64,000 nt of DNA from Sitta carolinensis (Eukaryota; Chordata; Aves; Passeriformes; Sittidae), in the NCBI GenBank assembly GCA_032173965.1, contig CM063284.1:117588410-117652409 (forward strand), read 5' to 3'. Numbering within the stretch: the first letter of the stretch is position 1; the number at the start of each line of letters is the position of its first letter. Shown here one piece after another: positions 13,951-27,755 of the stretch. The position numbers and the translations under genes were made by a program. Below the pieces are notes generated by a model. That model saw nothing but the letters and a program-made list of their open reading frames with translations. It was not told where the DNA came from and searched no databases.

Positions 13951-16900
13951 TTCCACATTTTGATGATTGAGCATCAAACCGACAATAGCCAAATGTTTAC
14001 TCAAGACAGAAGAGATAGCAGCTGCCTGGAGCATTTTGCTCGGGTTTTCTAAGAGCTAAAAATAATGCGTGTGTTTTTTAACACCAAGTTAACTACAAAG
14101 CACAAAACCATAACTGTTTCAACTGCTTTGCATGTGCTCCCTCCTTACTTTCACAGGCACAGCATCCCTATTTGGATTCATTTTTAGCTACTTGCAGACT
14201 TGGCTCTTGAGTAGATTCTGTTTCTTGTACTCTCCTAGTCATGTTTCTCAGAAAACTTCGGAGTTGCTTTGTGTTTCTGCAGCACCACTGCCCATTACCT
14301 GGCCCCTGAACAGGCTGCAAGGACAGGCAGCATTCTGAGCCACCTGGAAAAGTAAATTCCAATAGAATAAATCCCAGGGCTTCAATGTACAGAATAAAAA
14401 GCTTTCCCTAACTAAAAATACAGTCCTAGCTTCTGTAAAAAGTCTAGTCCTCCGCAGTCAATTCTTATTATATAACAAACAGTTGAGTGTTTCTCCTGTA
14501 TATCCAACTCAGCTTTTAGAGAACCTTGTTCAGATGGCTCTGAACAATAGTTATTTACTGGATGTGCCTTGGCAGCCTCCTTCTAAATCAGCAGAAAGAA
14601 ACAGTTGCTCTCTTTTCTCAGTATGGGCACCACTGTGCTTCAGTACCACATAGCCATTTTCCCTACTTATTTTATATTGCTTTTGAATGAGACTGTGAAT
14701 CCAGAACCTTCTACCCTTATTTCTTTCTGCATCATCAGCATTTTAATCTATTGCAGTGACAGTAATATGCTGGCTTTCATTCCAGGGTCCTGATTGTGAA
14801 AACCCCAGATGTATGAGTGAGGGCAGTCACCTTGAGAAGTATCCCTGAAGTCTGGCAAGGAGAAGCTGCACAATCTGTGCTGTACCACAGTGGCTGAAGA
14901 TTTTGGCTGCCATCCTCTGCAGAGAAGTGAAGGAACAGAGATGCTAAAGGACACATCTCAGTTTTATAATTTCCTACATACTGGAAGTAGGACAGGTAAG
15001 GACTCCTTCTAAAATGGGTTCACTTTTAACACTGATCTGTTTGAATCCTCCATAGTTTTAATCCTCAATATCTCATAAATCCTTTATGTAGGACCCTGCC
15101 TTAGGAGACAAAGACATTATATCTGAAAGCGACTGAATCCAGGCTGGTGCCTGGCAACCCTTTTGAAGCACTAAAAGCTTTCAGTTCAGTATCAGCTAGA
15201 AACAACTTGCAAACTTTAACTGCAAGGTAACTGTGATATTCAATACTCAAGTATTGGCTAGGATGGATTCATCCTACAGTGGAAGCTGCACACTTCGAAA
15301 CTCCTCTTCCTTAGAAAATATCCCAGCCCTGTCCAAAACTCCAAAAGACAGGTATCATTTTGCCCCAGGAAATTATTTTTTAAGAAGATCTGTTCTGCCT
15401 ACTTTGATGTCTGGCCTCAGAGAATTGAAAGGTCTGTGTCCCAGTAGGAAGTAAATGACTTTGAATGGGAGGCAGGACTTCCAAATGTGTCTGCTGTTGT
15501 CTGTTCATTGATGGTGTCTGGTTGAATGGGGAGCATTGATGAAGATGAAGAGGCAGGTGACTCTGCTAAGGAAGTCCGCAGGGAGACCAGCTCCCAGGTT
15601 TTGTCTTTTTATAGTACCCTGTTGGGCCAAGTTGGTTCAAGTGGAAGGCACCTAAATAATCTCTCTGGATTTTCCTAAATTGTATTAAACTTAGGAAAAC
15701 CAAGAAATGCGCCTATAAACAAAGCAGATGGACAAAGCTATTTCACATTTCAGAAATAAACATACAAACTGTAACCTGATGCTGCTATGGAAATGGGAAG
15801 GCCTTGTCTTTTCTCTCTAATTTTGCTTTTCCTCATGCTTCACTGATTTCAATAATACAGTGAAAAGAAAAATGGATTTACATTTGTCTGCTGTATGGTG
15901 CTGGTTGTCTGTGACTTACACATATAGAGGCAGCATTAAAAATGATCATGAGCAGGGCAAAATTTAGTATTGCCTTGAGCTTTTACATGATGCAGGTTTT
16001 ACAACTGTTTGATTCACTCAGGCAATTACCAAATGTTTTGGTAAACTCTGTATCATGTTTGTACATAAAAAATGAGCAGACATAAAAGAAAGAGGAGAAT
16101 GAATTACATATAAAACAGACTGAGTTGCTGCTGTGGAATTTTCCAATGCAGCATGAAAATCCTATTAGGATATTTATAGGAGCTGAAATAATACAACTTG
16201 GAGAGTTTTCCACTGGGCAAAACAGTCATTAGCCTTGATTCCTCTTTTTCATGTATTTAACTTTAAGCAATCCCATTTCTGTTTTTCAAAGGAGGTGTTT
16301 TAACTTGAAGTGTGTGAGCAGGAAGGCTTGCATAACAAGGATATAGTCTTTTAGGAAGATATTTTTTTGGGGGGGTTGTTCGTCTAGATTCTTTTTTGTC
16401 ATTGTTATTTTGTTTTGTTTTTCTAATGTCCTTAGTGCTTTGCTGACCTAGAAACTAATTCAAGGGACTTACAATACTGAATAGCCTTGTTCAGTGAACC
16501 AGACTTGCATAAACTCATTTCACACAAGAAAGAGTCGAAGATTGTACGGTACGTGTGGATCCCTAGATCTTTGTTTAAATATACTCTATGTAAATCACAG
16601 ACTTTGACTTCCTAAATTTGAATTGAATGCTAGATGATTGGACAAAGAAAATTGCTCTGTTTAGTATTAATCCAAAAACAATTCTTAAAGCTGTCAGCAT
16701 TTAATGACAAACAAGTTTTAGTCAGGCAAGAGGTTCTGAAAAGTTAAAAACGACCCACAAAGTAAACAACTGCTTTTTTATTACTTTTATTTTTTTACAT
16801 TCTATGCAATAGATGATGACAAAATTTTACTTTAAGAAAAAGAAATATTTGACCATAAGTTTTAGTCTGTTGTTGAATAATTTTTCCTATCTAGTGTTTT

Positions 16901-17105
16901 CACTTACATGTGAATTCTTATGATACATTCACTTTTACTGCTTTTGAAAAGCAGTTATACAATCTAATAGACAATTCAAGAGTTTGTTTTTTCTTCACAT
17001 ACAATTAAATGTTTTCAGAACTGCAGAATTCCCAAGCATCAGAGGTCAGACTGCACATCAAAAATGCCAGCCAAAAAGCATAGTGAAAAAGGTAATTTTT
17101 ACAAG
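13951..17105. other. No gene recognised
   Basis: No conserved frame, RNA gene or named repeat was recognised. A short T-then-G run lies near 16363-16377. Confidence 0.5.
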
Positions 17106-17158
17106 GGTTTTTTTTGTTTGTTTGGTTGGTTGGTTTTTTTGTTTGTTTGTTTTTTTTC
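17106..17158. repeat. T/G-rich simple repeat (GTTT/GGTT units)
   Basis: Runs of T are interspersed with GTTTGTTT and GGTTGGTTGG words. It is a low-complexity tract with no coding meaning. Confidence 0.9.
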
Positions 17159-19347
17159 CAAAAGATGAATGCTGTGAAATGCTCAGCACCACTTTTCTTG
17201 GAAAAGAAAATGAAATTCAGGAAGGTCAGTCAGGAAAACAGCATTCTCCTGCCACAGGTCTGTATATCCTGGCATGTATATAACTGGGACTGAGTGTGAT
17301 ATGTTCTCTGTAATGGTGATGGCCATAGTGTAAAAGCCAAAACTCTTCTGTGGTGCTTCCTCATGAGATTTTAAGGACACTGAATCTGTCCTCTTTACTG
17401 AAATCTGATCCAATGTGGACTCCTCTGAGTGAAGAACTGTTTAATTAGTCAGATGATGTATTAGGATAGATGTTCTCAAAGTACAGATGGACAGGAGCGT
17501 GCATCCCTCATCAGTCTCACTGCACATTAGTGAACCCTGTGTTCACCCTGTGTATCCATCCTAGCTGCTCCCACTCATGCCTTTGAACTCCCACCATTAA
17601 TACTTGTCCTCAGTTCCAGCTGAGCTTCCTTGAAACTTATTGCCTAGAGCAAATGTTGCACCTTGAGGTACAAACCCAAAATCAGATTTTGCTCTCTTAA
17701 ATCATCTATGCATCAATGTATTTCTAAAATCAGACTCTGGAGAGTGAATTCTACAAATTACACAGTGAAATTTTTGAAGGCTGTTGAAGGATTTTACAAA
17801 TATATTTGGGGATTTATTCTTTACCAACTATGTAATCTCAAATTAAATAGATAATGTATTAAGACTTCAAAGCAACAGCTTCAATCTGTTTTCCCCATTT
17901 CTATAGTTTAAGACCTGAGCTTTATCAGAAAGAGCTCCTTCTAATGACAGCCTAACTTTCACTACATATTTTCTCTTGTTTTTTCCTCATCTATGTATCA
18001 CCCATAACCTCTTTAACCTATTTGTAAAGAGTGACAGTTTGGCTGCCTAAGAGAGAAGAAAAAATTCATTTGTTTTGTACAGCCAGTTCACGTATCTGAA
18101 AATTTGTATTGTAGAAATGGTACCTGGTAATATAGCAGGAAACAATAACTGATGTTTCCCTTCACTATGGATCAGATGGAACTTTAAAAAATACTTCGGT
18201 AAGTACATGTGAATGATTAAATGTGTACATGTCCATGCGTTAATTTATAGATCTTTTTTCCAAGGTTTGTGACAGATGGTACTGAAATTCATGTTTTTGC
18301 AGCTGTCTATAAAAGTGATCCTTATACTAATATGATTCTTCCCTGTCCACAGAGCTGGCAAGTAGGGAACTTAGCCCCACTGTTCTCATTTGCAAGGGTG
18401 GCCAAGGTCAAATTCCTTGCTTTATAGCTTCCCTCAGTACATAGTGGGTCACATTTTGAAACATTTACTGCAAAGCTCCTGGAGCACCTTTATTTCTGCC
18501 AGTTTATTTGGGAAGGGTTGTATGGGGCAGCGTGCAGAGCCTTGGCAATGCAGAATACCTTATGGGTTGTGCTTTATGCATATTTGAAATAGGTGAGCTA
18601 GGATAACACAAGAGGATGTGTGAAATGAAAATAAGTTTATGGAAGAACAAAGGGACTTCACCCTTATTTGTACATTCTTTGAGCCTTATGCTGACAATTT
18701 TCAAACCCCAGCATCATTTCAAAAATACAAATGTTGAGACCACATGATTAGAGAAGCAGATCCTGCTTTCTTGTCTGCAATTTTTCTTGTGTTTGGCTTG
18801 ACTCTAATGAGGGTGAACTTTTGTTCATTTTTTTTATTCTGTTTTGATGATGTGCAGTACCCCAAGCACCTCAGCCATGCCAATAGGGCTTTATAAATAA
18901 GTTATTAATTGTTATTTGCCTATATTAAAAGGAGAATATCTTCAGAAGTAAAAAGAATTTTCCCACTTTGAATTGCTTTCCTAGAAGTCTGATTAAAAGG
19001 TTTCATGAATATTTAACTGCTTTTAAGATGATTTAACAGCAATAATCAGAGAAACTATGATCATGATATCTAGCTCCTCTCTAAAGGCTCTACTTGATAG
19101 TTCTCTGCAGGACAGAGATGGTTTGTGGGCCAAGGTTTCAGAACCAAAGTACCAATCAATTAAGAGAAGCAAGACAGCATCATCAGGCATTTTGGAGAGC
19201 TCATTCTTTCATTCACAGAACTCTGACATTGGTTTATCTTTAAAAATAATAGCCCCTTTAAGAAATACTTTTAAAAGAAATCATCTAGTCTCCTAGTCTC
19301 ACTACAACAAAATTTTATACATCTAAAGTTTCCGTGCAGGAAAAAAC

Positions 19348-19349
<2 letters not shown>
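17159..19349. other. No gene recognised
   Basis: AT-rich DNA with only short frames and no splice-flanked interval or repeat that I could name. Confidence 0.5.

Positions 19350-19379
<30 letters not shown>
19350..19379. repeat. Poly-T tract (30 bases)
   Basis: An uninterrupted run of T. If it were the reverse of a poly-A tail, the insert would lie downstream on the plus strand. No reversed AATAAA signal is seen in the next 30 bases and no known transcript was recognised, so it is annotated only as a homopolymer. Confidence 0.97.
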
Positions 19380-19380
<1 letters not shown>

Positions 19381-22300
19381 TGAAACCCAGACGGGAAAAC
19401 AACAAGTGGACTTTCTGCTTTATGACATGCAACCTTGCCAATGTGTGAAAGCAGAATAAAGTGCTAATCAGCTCAAGGCACCTATGTTGGAAAGCTTCTG
19501 TGCTTCCCACTGTTTGGTTCACTAATAAATGAACGGAAAGCTTTAACCAAAAAATTGACTCATCCATCCTGTACTTACCATCCACAAGCTGGCCTATTAC
19601 AATTATAAACAATGTGTAAAATAAAAGAAAAGGAAGGAAAAAGTAACAGAAAAAAAAAAAGGGTAAAGAAATAATAAAGAATTTTTAAAAAAATAAAAAG
19701 CATTAGAGCACTCATATTAGAAAAAAGTGCTAGTAATTTCTTTCAGGGACTAACCAAAGTATTTTTAAGACTGCTTTCAATGATTTCCTTCTGTTTGGCT
19801 TTCAGATTTTCTTTGTATGCATGCCATAATAAGTTGCAAGCACTTATTCCTCCATCAGCAATGAAAGAGGAATGAAGTGATTTTACCTTATAACATGGTG
19901 AGTATGGCCCAGCATCCTAAGAAGTCATAGGTTATTTTCCACCCTGTTGTTGCTTCTATTTGTATGTGTAACCAGATTCCTGCTAATGGTGCTTTTACCC
20001 AAATTAGAGTGGATTTGAATCCAACAAAATATTATGAAGTTTGGGACACTTTCCATATTTAATTTTAAGTGGTTCTTGCTGTCACAATCGGCATTTCACA
20101 CTGTGCTTTGTCATGCAGGGGCCTAACCTGAGAGTCTGGACTGAGAGCAGGATAGTTTTTTTCCAAGGCTGCCATAAAACAAGGGTGTCTGCCCCAAACT
20201 GGCTATGGAGGGTGACTGCCCATGGCTTCTTGTTGCACAGACTAATGTGCTGTTTTGGAAGGAATCTTCACTTTTCTCTGGCTGGATTCTCCTCCCTGTG
20301 TTGTACTGTGACCTCTGGCAGGCAGCAGGACTGGGGCCCAGGCAGCCTGTGAGAAACCTTCTCAGGAAGGGTAGAGTTTCCCAAGCAGCTGTCTTTATAC
20401 AAAGGAAGGATCAGTCATCTTCCTTCAACCTAAGAGGAGGAAGCAGTTGAATCTGAGTGTCCACACTAGAATGTATATTCAGGCTGTCTGACCAAGTGAT
20501 CTAGAAAATTAACTCAGTAATCTCCTAAATGCTGCCCAAAATCCAGCATCGCTTACTTTCTCTCTCCCTCTCTCCTTCCCTCATTAGTAGTGGTGTTTTC
20601 AACAGCCTGATAACCCAGACCCATTTCTGACACTTATGGTGTCTTAAAAAAAAAAAAAAAAATCACCATTAGTGTGCACCTCTGTTTAAACAATTGCTAA
20701 TGCTTTACCTCTTGCTTCTGCCACGAACTGATTTTTCTTTGGATGCTGAAGGTGTTCCACAATTTCATTTTTTAATTTATCCCTATCATTTTCACTGGCA
20801 AGACCCCAGGGAATAGGATGACCCCTCTAGAAGAAATGGTGTTGACTGTCTCTGCATTTTCCTTGGCATCATGGTCCCACATTGGCTCTGGATCAGCCAT
20901 TCAAAGTCAGGAACAGAGAGTACACAATAAAATTATGGATATTAAATAATTTCATTGGCTTAGGATACAGAGAATTTTAATTTCTGAAAACTAAATGTTG
21001 AGTCACTTTAAGCTGGTGGGATTCTGATATGCCCAGAAAATTTTCCCTGGGTTTGTTGTCCCGAGAGCTTTTTTTCAGGAGGAATTAGTAATCTGAATCT
21101 TTCATTTTTAGCTCTTTCACTTCCCTAACCTTAATTACCCATAGCAGAGATCCAGGATATAGAAGCAAACCTTTGGTAGCTTTCCTAGGAGAGCCTCAAG
21201 AAGAGAGAGCTGAGCTGTGCCCTGCAGCCATTGCCTGCTCCTGTATGCTCCTAGATCAATAACTAAAAGGGTGCAAAGCCAGTTGGCCACCAGGGCAGCA
21301 GCATCTCTCCCCACTAATGAGGGTGACCTTTCCACCCACTGCTTCACATGACTGAAATCAGGGGAAATTAGTTTACTCAGCCCAGAACTTATATAACTGG
21401 TGATGCACAGGCTGAAATTCCTGCTCATGGTGTGATGAATGCATTGTGGATCTATTTGAAAAATTGTAAAAATCAGACTGAAGATAAAAGGACTGCAACT
21501 AAACCAGCTAGATCCTCTGTAGTTTCTGACAGATAGGTGAAGAATAATGATGTCTCCAAAGCATCTGTCCTTCCGTTTGGAGAATTACACATTTAACTGT
21601 AAAAAAATCACTGCTGCTGAACCAAAGGTCCTGCTGCTTACACCATTTACAAAGGCCCTTAAAATTATGGACGAGAACACAGTTCTGGGAAGAAAGAGAG
21701 ACTGCTGTGTGGGTTGAAGGGTAACATTTAAAGGCTTTGCTCATCCCAAAGCAGCTGCATCACTTCTCATTGGCTGTTATACTCAAGCTTAAAAAGGGAC
21801 TTTGAGATATTAATTATGTATCCAGCTAGCTATTTAATCAATCAATTCAGCACTAAACTCTTACAGAGGAGCTGATATATTTATGGAATACTGTAAATAT
21901 TTTAAATAAAAATGAAGGGGAAATTTTATGCCACTTTTATATTACCTTATGCAACAAAAATATATCTTCAAAGAAAAAAATCAGAATTGTTACATTAAGT
22001 TACAAACTGAAATGCATTTTTTTTCTTACATAGACTTACTGCTTTCACTTGAAATATAAATGAGCAAATTATTTATTATAAAGGCAAAATGGAAAATAAA
22101 AGTGGGACTCAAGAAAACGTGTTCCTTTATCTTTTTTAATCCATGAAGTCACCATTCTTTAAAGGTAAGTTTTAAAAGGAATTTTTCCATAACTTGCCTT
22201 TCAGAAGCTTTCAGAAGTTATCTTCTTAAATTTTCCAGAAATAGCAAAAAACATTAGTGTGTGTGTAACTGGTAAAACACATCGTGATGGTTTTCCCTTC

Positions 22301-23456
22301 AAATACTTTTAAAAAACCCAAAACCCTGCATGAAAACACAATGCAAAAGACCTAAATTTCTTTAACTCATATCCAGTTATATCTGGAAATATACAAACAA
22401 CACATGGATTTTTGGTAACTGCTAGAAAAGTTTTCTTCTATAGTGTTAAATTCCCACAATTGGTAATTTAGAAAAATATAAGAAATTGAAGGAGGCACTA
22501 TACTTTAACAGAGTTGCCTTTATTTGTTACCCTTGGGATCTACTGAATCTCAACAACCTTATATACTTCAAGTTTTCTACATGTGGTAAATTTGTGTCTG
22601 ACCTTATTGGTTCATGAATAATGAGGATACATAGCATTTTTCCCTTTAAAATTCAAATCTTCTATCAGTACAACATAACAATGTGTTCAGGGCACTAGAC
22701 TACATTAAGGGTTGTCTTCAGGTGAATGTGTAAAAATATATCCTAATTTTGTTAAGAACAAAATCTATTGTTTGATGAAAGTATGTTCTAAAACTCATTG
22801 TTAAAAAACAACCCTAAATGAACAATTCAGAACAAAAATTTTTCTTGAATCAAGAATAGGAACAGCATTTTGAACTAGATGTTGGTAATTGATGTATATT
22901 TCTCTGAGTGACAGGCTGGAGGAGCTATGAGACAGCTTCACTTTAATCTACCTCTGCACAGCCAGAAGGTACCTTGAAATAATGATCAGAAACAAAGCTC
23001 TACTCCTACATTTGGTTTAGTGACCTGCTTCCTTATAAAGAGCTTTCTGGGCTCCGCAGCTTTCTCTGACCAATACTGACTGAGATGTTTTTTATAAACT
23101 CAGAAACTCAAAGCATAAGCTGATAGATCATAACTTATAATATTAGAATATGTTTGATAAATGGATGGTGTCTTTCTGTATTTCTAAGACCTTTCTCCTG
23201 GCCGTTATGTCTTTTTCAAACTTTCAATTAACTTCTTTCTCAATAAATCTTATATTTAAATAAAGTACATTCTGGTAGCTTTTCTCTTCCTGGATTTCTC
23301 AGGCTTTGGGGTTTTTCAAGGACAGTAGCACTCAGACTCTTCCTGAGTCTGCCTCCCATCCCAAGGACATTCTGTTTTCCCATCTTTCATTGATTACCTT
23401 GTCCTCAGACTGTTCCACAAGGGTAAGAAGTATTGAAGTTGGTCTTTGCTGCCCCT
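19380..23456. other. No gene recognised; small A-rich tracts
   Basis: Holds an A/G-rich stretch at about 19612-19705 and an A run at 20646-20662. The part at about 20040-20450 is richer in GC and has two overlapping open frames of about 80-100 codons, but neither resembles a known protein. Nothing else was recognised. Confidence 0.5.
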
Positions 23457-23700
23457 GATCTGGATGAAGTATGCCTCGGGTCCTTAAGCAGATACCTCAT
23501 CCACCGTAATATCCAGTGATGTAGGAATTTCAGACCAAAATCCAACACCTAGAATCCATAGCTTCTCTATGCACACCGTATCTATTTTATATTTTTACTT
23601 GGTTTCTCAGACTGCATCCTAGTGAGTTATAAATCACAGGGAAATTTGGAGCCATTTCAGAGCTGACAGGTCACAAGGATACTTCTCAGAAGGTATCAGT
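23457..23700 (+). repeat. Local duplication, segment A, upstream copy
   Basis: This segment begins at GATCTGGATGAAGTATGCC and recurs at 24566-24801, about 95% identical by eye apart from two small indels. It is the left part of a two-part unit (A then B). In this upstream copy, about 760 bp separate A from B, whereas in the downstream copy the two parts are adjacent. The sequence matches no repeat family I recognise. Confidence 0.92.
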
Positions 23701-24460
23701 CAGCTCTGGGCCACAGAGGCCCAACTACAGAAAAATTTCACAATATTTTGGCTGGCTGCACTTAGGACTGTTACAGAGGTTTCATGAAAACTTACTAATT
23801 AGATATAGCCAAAATCTGTGGCAATCTCAGATAGAAAGCACTGATGTGTATGGGCAAATGAAAACAAATGTAGAGTATACAGCTTCCATAAAAGAAAATC
23901 AATTAAAGTTGTGGCTTTTTTTTCTGTACAAAATCCATATTACAACATGCCTTATGGGGGAGAAAAGTATAGCAGTAGTGTACAGATGTGCCACCAAGAG
24001 GAGGTTACAATTGCATTTCTCCCATTGAGGAGACTGCAGACAGTGAGCGAGGTGCAAAGTGCTGCTTATCTACTGAGTTCGGAGGGCACTGCACAGTGAC
24101 CCTGCAGTCAAGACTAACACCTCTCAGCCTGGAATTTTATGTGTGGGCTGTAGGAACCTGGATCCTTCTTCCTGTTGGCTTGACCGACACATGTTTAATG
24201 TGTGGGTTGTTTGTCAAGTGCATGCAAGGGAAAGGCCAAGCCTGTGTGCAGCCATCTGGGAGGCACGAGGAGCACACCCGGGAAGGGCAGGGTCAGGGGG
24301 GTGTCACCTCTCTCTGGTGGCTACACTGCTCCCTGTCACTCTGTGGGACCAGCAGTGCTGGTGGGAAGGCAGTGTGGCACTCACATGGGCTCAAGCGTGC
24401 AAGGTCACTGGGCAAGGCAGGCTGAGGGCACCTGGCCACAGATACCCTGCAGGACCACTC
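23701..24460. other. 760-bp segment present only in the upstream duplicate
   Basis: This stretch lies between segments A and B of the upstream copy and is absent from the downstream copy, where A and B join directly near 24801. It is therefore either an insertion into the upstream copy or a deletion from the downstream one. Its right half (about 24040-24460) is distinctly GC-richer than the surroundings and holds three overlapping open frames of 120-145 codons, none resembling a known protein. No terminal inverted repeats or clear target-site duplication were seen at the edges. Confidence 0.75.
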
Positions 24461-24565
24461 TGGTTGTATGGAGTGTGGGATGGAAGAGCCAGCAAATCCA
24501 GGCTTATCGGTACCCAAAAAGCTTTGGCAGCTTCACCAAAGGGTTTCTGAGCTCCCAAACAAAAA
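24461..24565 (+). repeat. Local duplication, segment B, upstream copy
   Basis: Segment B carries GGATGGAAGAGCCAGCAA and GGTACCCAAAAAGCTTTG. It recurs at 24802-24910 with about eight differences by eye. It is followed directly by the downstream copy of segment A, giving the order A, 760-bp segment, B, A', B'. Confidence 0.92.
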
Positions 24566-24801
24566 GATCTGGATGACGTATGCCTCAAGTCCTTAAGCAG
24601 ATGCCTCATCCACCGTAATATCCAGTGATGTAGGAATTTCAGACCAACACACCTAGAATCCATAGCTTCTCTGTACACTGTATCTACTTTACATTTATAC
24701 TTGGTTTCTCAGACTGCATCCTAGTGAGTTATAAATCACAGGGAAATTTGGAGCCATTTCAGAGCTGACAGGTCACAAGGATACTTCTCTGAAGTTATCA
24801 C
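24566..24801 (+). repeat. Local duplication, segment A', downstream copy
   Basis: Second copy of the sequence at 23457-23700. It starts at the same GATCTGGATGA word and ends at a matching TATCA, then passes straight into segment B'. Two short gaps relative to the upstream copy lie near 24647 and 24676. Confidence 0.92.
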
Positions 24802-24910
24802 TGATGGTATGGAGCAGTGGGATGGAAGAGCCAGCAACTCCAGGCTTATTGGTACCCAAAAAGCTTTGACAGTTTCACCAAAGGGTTTCTGAGTCCCCAA
24901 ATAAAAATAT
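24802..24910 (+). repeat. Local duplication, segment B', downstream copy
   Basis: Second copy of 24461-24565. Similarity to B fades near ATAAAAATATGAAG, the right edge of the duplicated unit. Confidence 0.9.
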
Positions 24911-27699
24911 GAAGTTGCATCACACCACACCACCCTCAAGGGTCAAGCATGGACCACCTTGGGCATTACCCTGAGCATCAGCCATGCTGAGGTGTTACTT
25001 CCTAAAACTTGAGCCCTAATATAGTTTACCTCAAACACTTATTCGTTTTCCTTATCCATGAAAGCAAAGCAAACTAAAGACACCTGACAGCCTTAATTAA
25101 AATAACCATGTAAATATGTATTTTAAATAAATAACAATTTAAAATATAAACTTATTTTTTTTAATTTATTTATGTACTCAATCATAAAAATTAAAATTCT
25201 GAGTACTATTTTTAGAAATTAAAGTAACAATTATGCATGGTTTGGGAGCCTAAAATGTTTTTATCATATTTTTTCTCAATTATTTTTTTTTCAGTATGAA
25301 AATAAAAATATTAATAAAATGATGAAAAATAAAATAAGATAAACTCTCTGTACTTATTTTTTTTTTAATGAATAATAAAAAAAATCTGAAATCTGAAACA
25401 TGGAATAGATAATGAAATAGAACTTTTAGGTTTATAGTTGTTCCTAGATACGAAGATGTTTTTCCTAAAAATCAGCTTACTTTCTAAGTTACTTTAGTCA
25501 AACCCTATTATGTTTTCTTCACTAGGTTTTGGACAACAAAGGAAAAGGAAAGTAAATAGCATAGTTGCTCTCACATAAACATGCGCTTATGTAAAACACT
25601 GTGTTTCCATTCTAGCTGCATTAATATGGTACACTGCTTTTCCTCTTTTCATACATTTAAAAAAGAAAGTAAAGTCATGTCAGGGATTTTTTTCCCCTTG
25701 GTGTGGAAAAGTGACAACACAACTGACAAGCAGAACTTCACTACATATTTGACGACAGTCAATTTGATGCATATCTTCAAAAATTTCTACCACAGCCCTT
25801 TTATCAAGAAGTCATCCCTTTTATCTTCCTGTTCTGGTGTATTTACAACTTGGGAAAAAAAATTTCTAGAGTATTACAAAAGGCCCTGTAATGACATTCA
25901 CATGAACACTGAGAATATAGAATAAACTCAGAAAAATGGGGAATATCCAAAGTGTAAGCCTGTTTAGTGGTATGCATGGTACAGTACCTATAATTATATG
26001 TGTTGATGCAGAAAAATTGTTAATGATAAAACAAAATGCTGTTGGGATTGAAGTAATTCTATGACATCTTTTAGACTTCTCTTAGTGGAGCCACTGCATG
26101 ACAACAGGAGTAATTCACTTAAGAGGCAAGTATCACAGATGGAACTGACAGCAATGCTGATTTACATAATATAGTATAAAAACCTCTGTGTGTGACACTC
26201 TGAACTGGGGATACACTGATAAGAGGAACTGATATTGTATTAGTTATGTTAAGAACAATGAGAAGACAAGCTTTGCAGAAGCGGTCTGTAAATCACTAGA
26301 AAAAGAAGCAAAATTAGCAAGCAATCTTCCTTGGCTTCACATAATTTATTTGTTATTTGTTTCATATTTTAGGGAATTCTACAAATCAATGAACTGTTCT
26401 CTGAAGCCCTGTTTGAGATGAATAAATAGCTGTCTGGGTACAGCTCCTGAGATCCTTCTCTGCTCCTCTTTGCAAGAAGCGTATGTATACTAAGACTAGA
26501 ATTTTACAATGATTTGAGAACCTAATGGAACTTAGACATTTATCTTTAGTCATTAGTTACTATATTTACCTTAGGCACTCTGCTTGCATCTTTAGGTCTC
26601 AAAGTGCTTCTTCAAATGTGAAAGTACTTCTGTGAAGGTTTTCGAGGTGCAGTTTGCTGAAGTTCAGTGAAGATACAAGTTGATTTTGGTGCTCGTATCT
26701 ATTTGCGCTGACCAAATTAATTCCGTCAATATTGTGGAATAAGAACCAAAAAAGGATATTTGGGTATTCATGTAACTTTGAAAAAATGCAAAAATTAGAC
26801 ATCTTATTTATAGAGTTTCATTTCTTCTTATTAATCTTATTCAGGTTACTAAAAATCATTTACATAAGACTAGATGTTAAATTATTACACATACTCACAT
26901 GCCTTCATAGTGTGGCACTATTCTGCCACATACATGTCTATCTCATGTCCCCTGTGATCTTTTGCCAGGGCAGGACAAATTTGTATTGGTGTCTAATCTC
27001 ACAGTGAGTGTCAGATCTGTGTATGGGCAGAAAGTATTTGGCCTTAGGTGCTTCAAAATTAGTCACTTTTCCCATTGACTTGGTCACCAACTTATCTGTC
27101 CTTCACTGTGAATGAATTGGCATATTTTCAGCTGGAATTCAATGAGCACAGGTACTGTGAACCAAGAAAAAGATGTCTTAAAGTGTGTTACTAATTATTT
27201 GTACGCTTCATCAAAGGCTCAGTGGTCTTGCTGCGCAACTCGTAATCCTTGTCTAGCCATGGCCATATCCATTTTTAACTTATCCTTTATTTTTTTTTTT
27301 TCCATAATAGTGTTTTAGATAAAAATAATTGTGTACTTAAATATTTCTAAAGCTAGCAATTAAAAAATACTTTATTGCATAACCAATATATCTTGTGATG
27401 AATACATTATGGGAAAAGAAGACTGCCAAGCAGTTGACAAATTAGAATCCAAATACAAGTGTCATGTTTGCAATACTCCTTAAAACAGCACAAACCTCTT
27501 TATTGTATTATTGAAGTCACTGATGAGTCAGTAGAAACATGGTCATTCACTATGAATTCCATGCTCTGTAAATCCCAACCAGAGGCAAAAATATGTTTAA
27601 GCTAGATAAGTCTTTATAACAAAAATCTAAAACTGTTTTCATATCAGGGGAACAAATTCTGTGTCTACAAGGAAGGTAAGGAACTGTGGTACTCTACCT
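24911..27699. other. AT-rich DNA; very AT-rich core at 25085-25400
   Basis: No gene recognised. About 25085-25400 is almost entirely A and T, with many TTTAAA, AATAAA and TTATTTATT words. It looks like low-complexity DNA rather than a defined element. Confidence 0.55.
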
Positions 27700-27755
27700 G
27701 AAGTAGACCCACTCCTTGTGGGTCCCTTCCAACTCCATATATTTTGTTATGCTAG
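27700..27755 (+). mobile_element. Short CR1-like 3' end remnant
   Basis: The stretch ends in GGGTCCCTTCCAACTCC followed by a degenerate ATTTTGTTATGCT. This resembles the last 50 or so bases of CR1-type LINEs, where a TCCCTTCCAAC word precedes the NATTCTRT repeat. It is too short to assign a subfamily. A chance match cannot be excluded. Confidence 0.5.

Noticed and set aside
13723..14052. 109-codon frame with Gln-Gly and Lys/Arg/Glu repeats
   Set aside because: The repetitive middle is a direct translation of the purine-rich tandem repeat at 13876-13950.
23988..24576. Three overlapping plus-strand frames of 124-145 codons
   Set aside because: All three frames being open at once points to GC-rich, stop-poor sequence, and the frames run across the duplication boundary.
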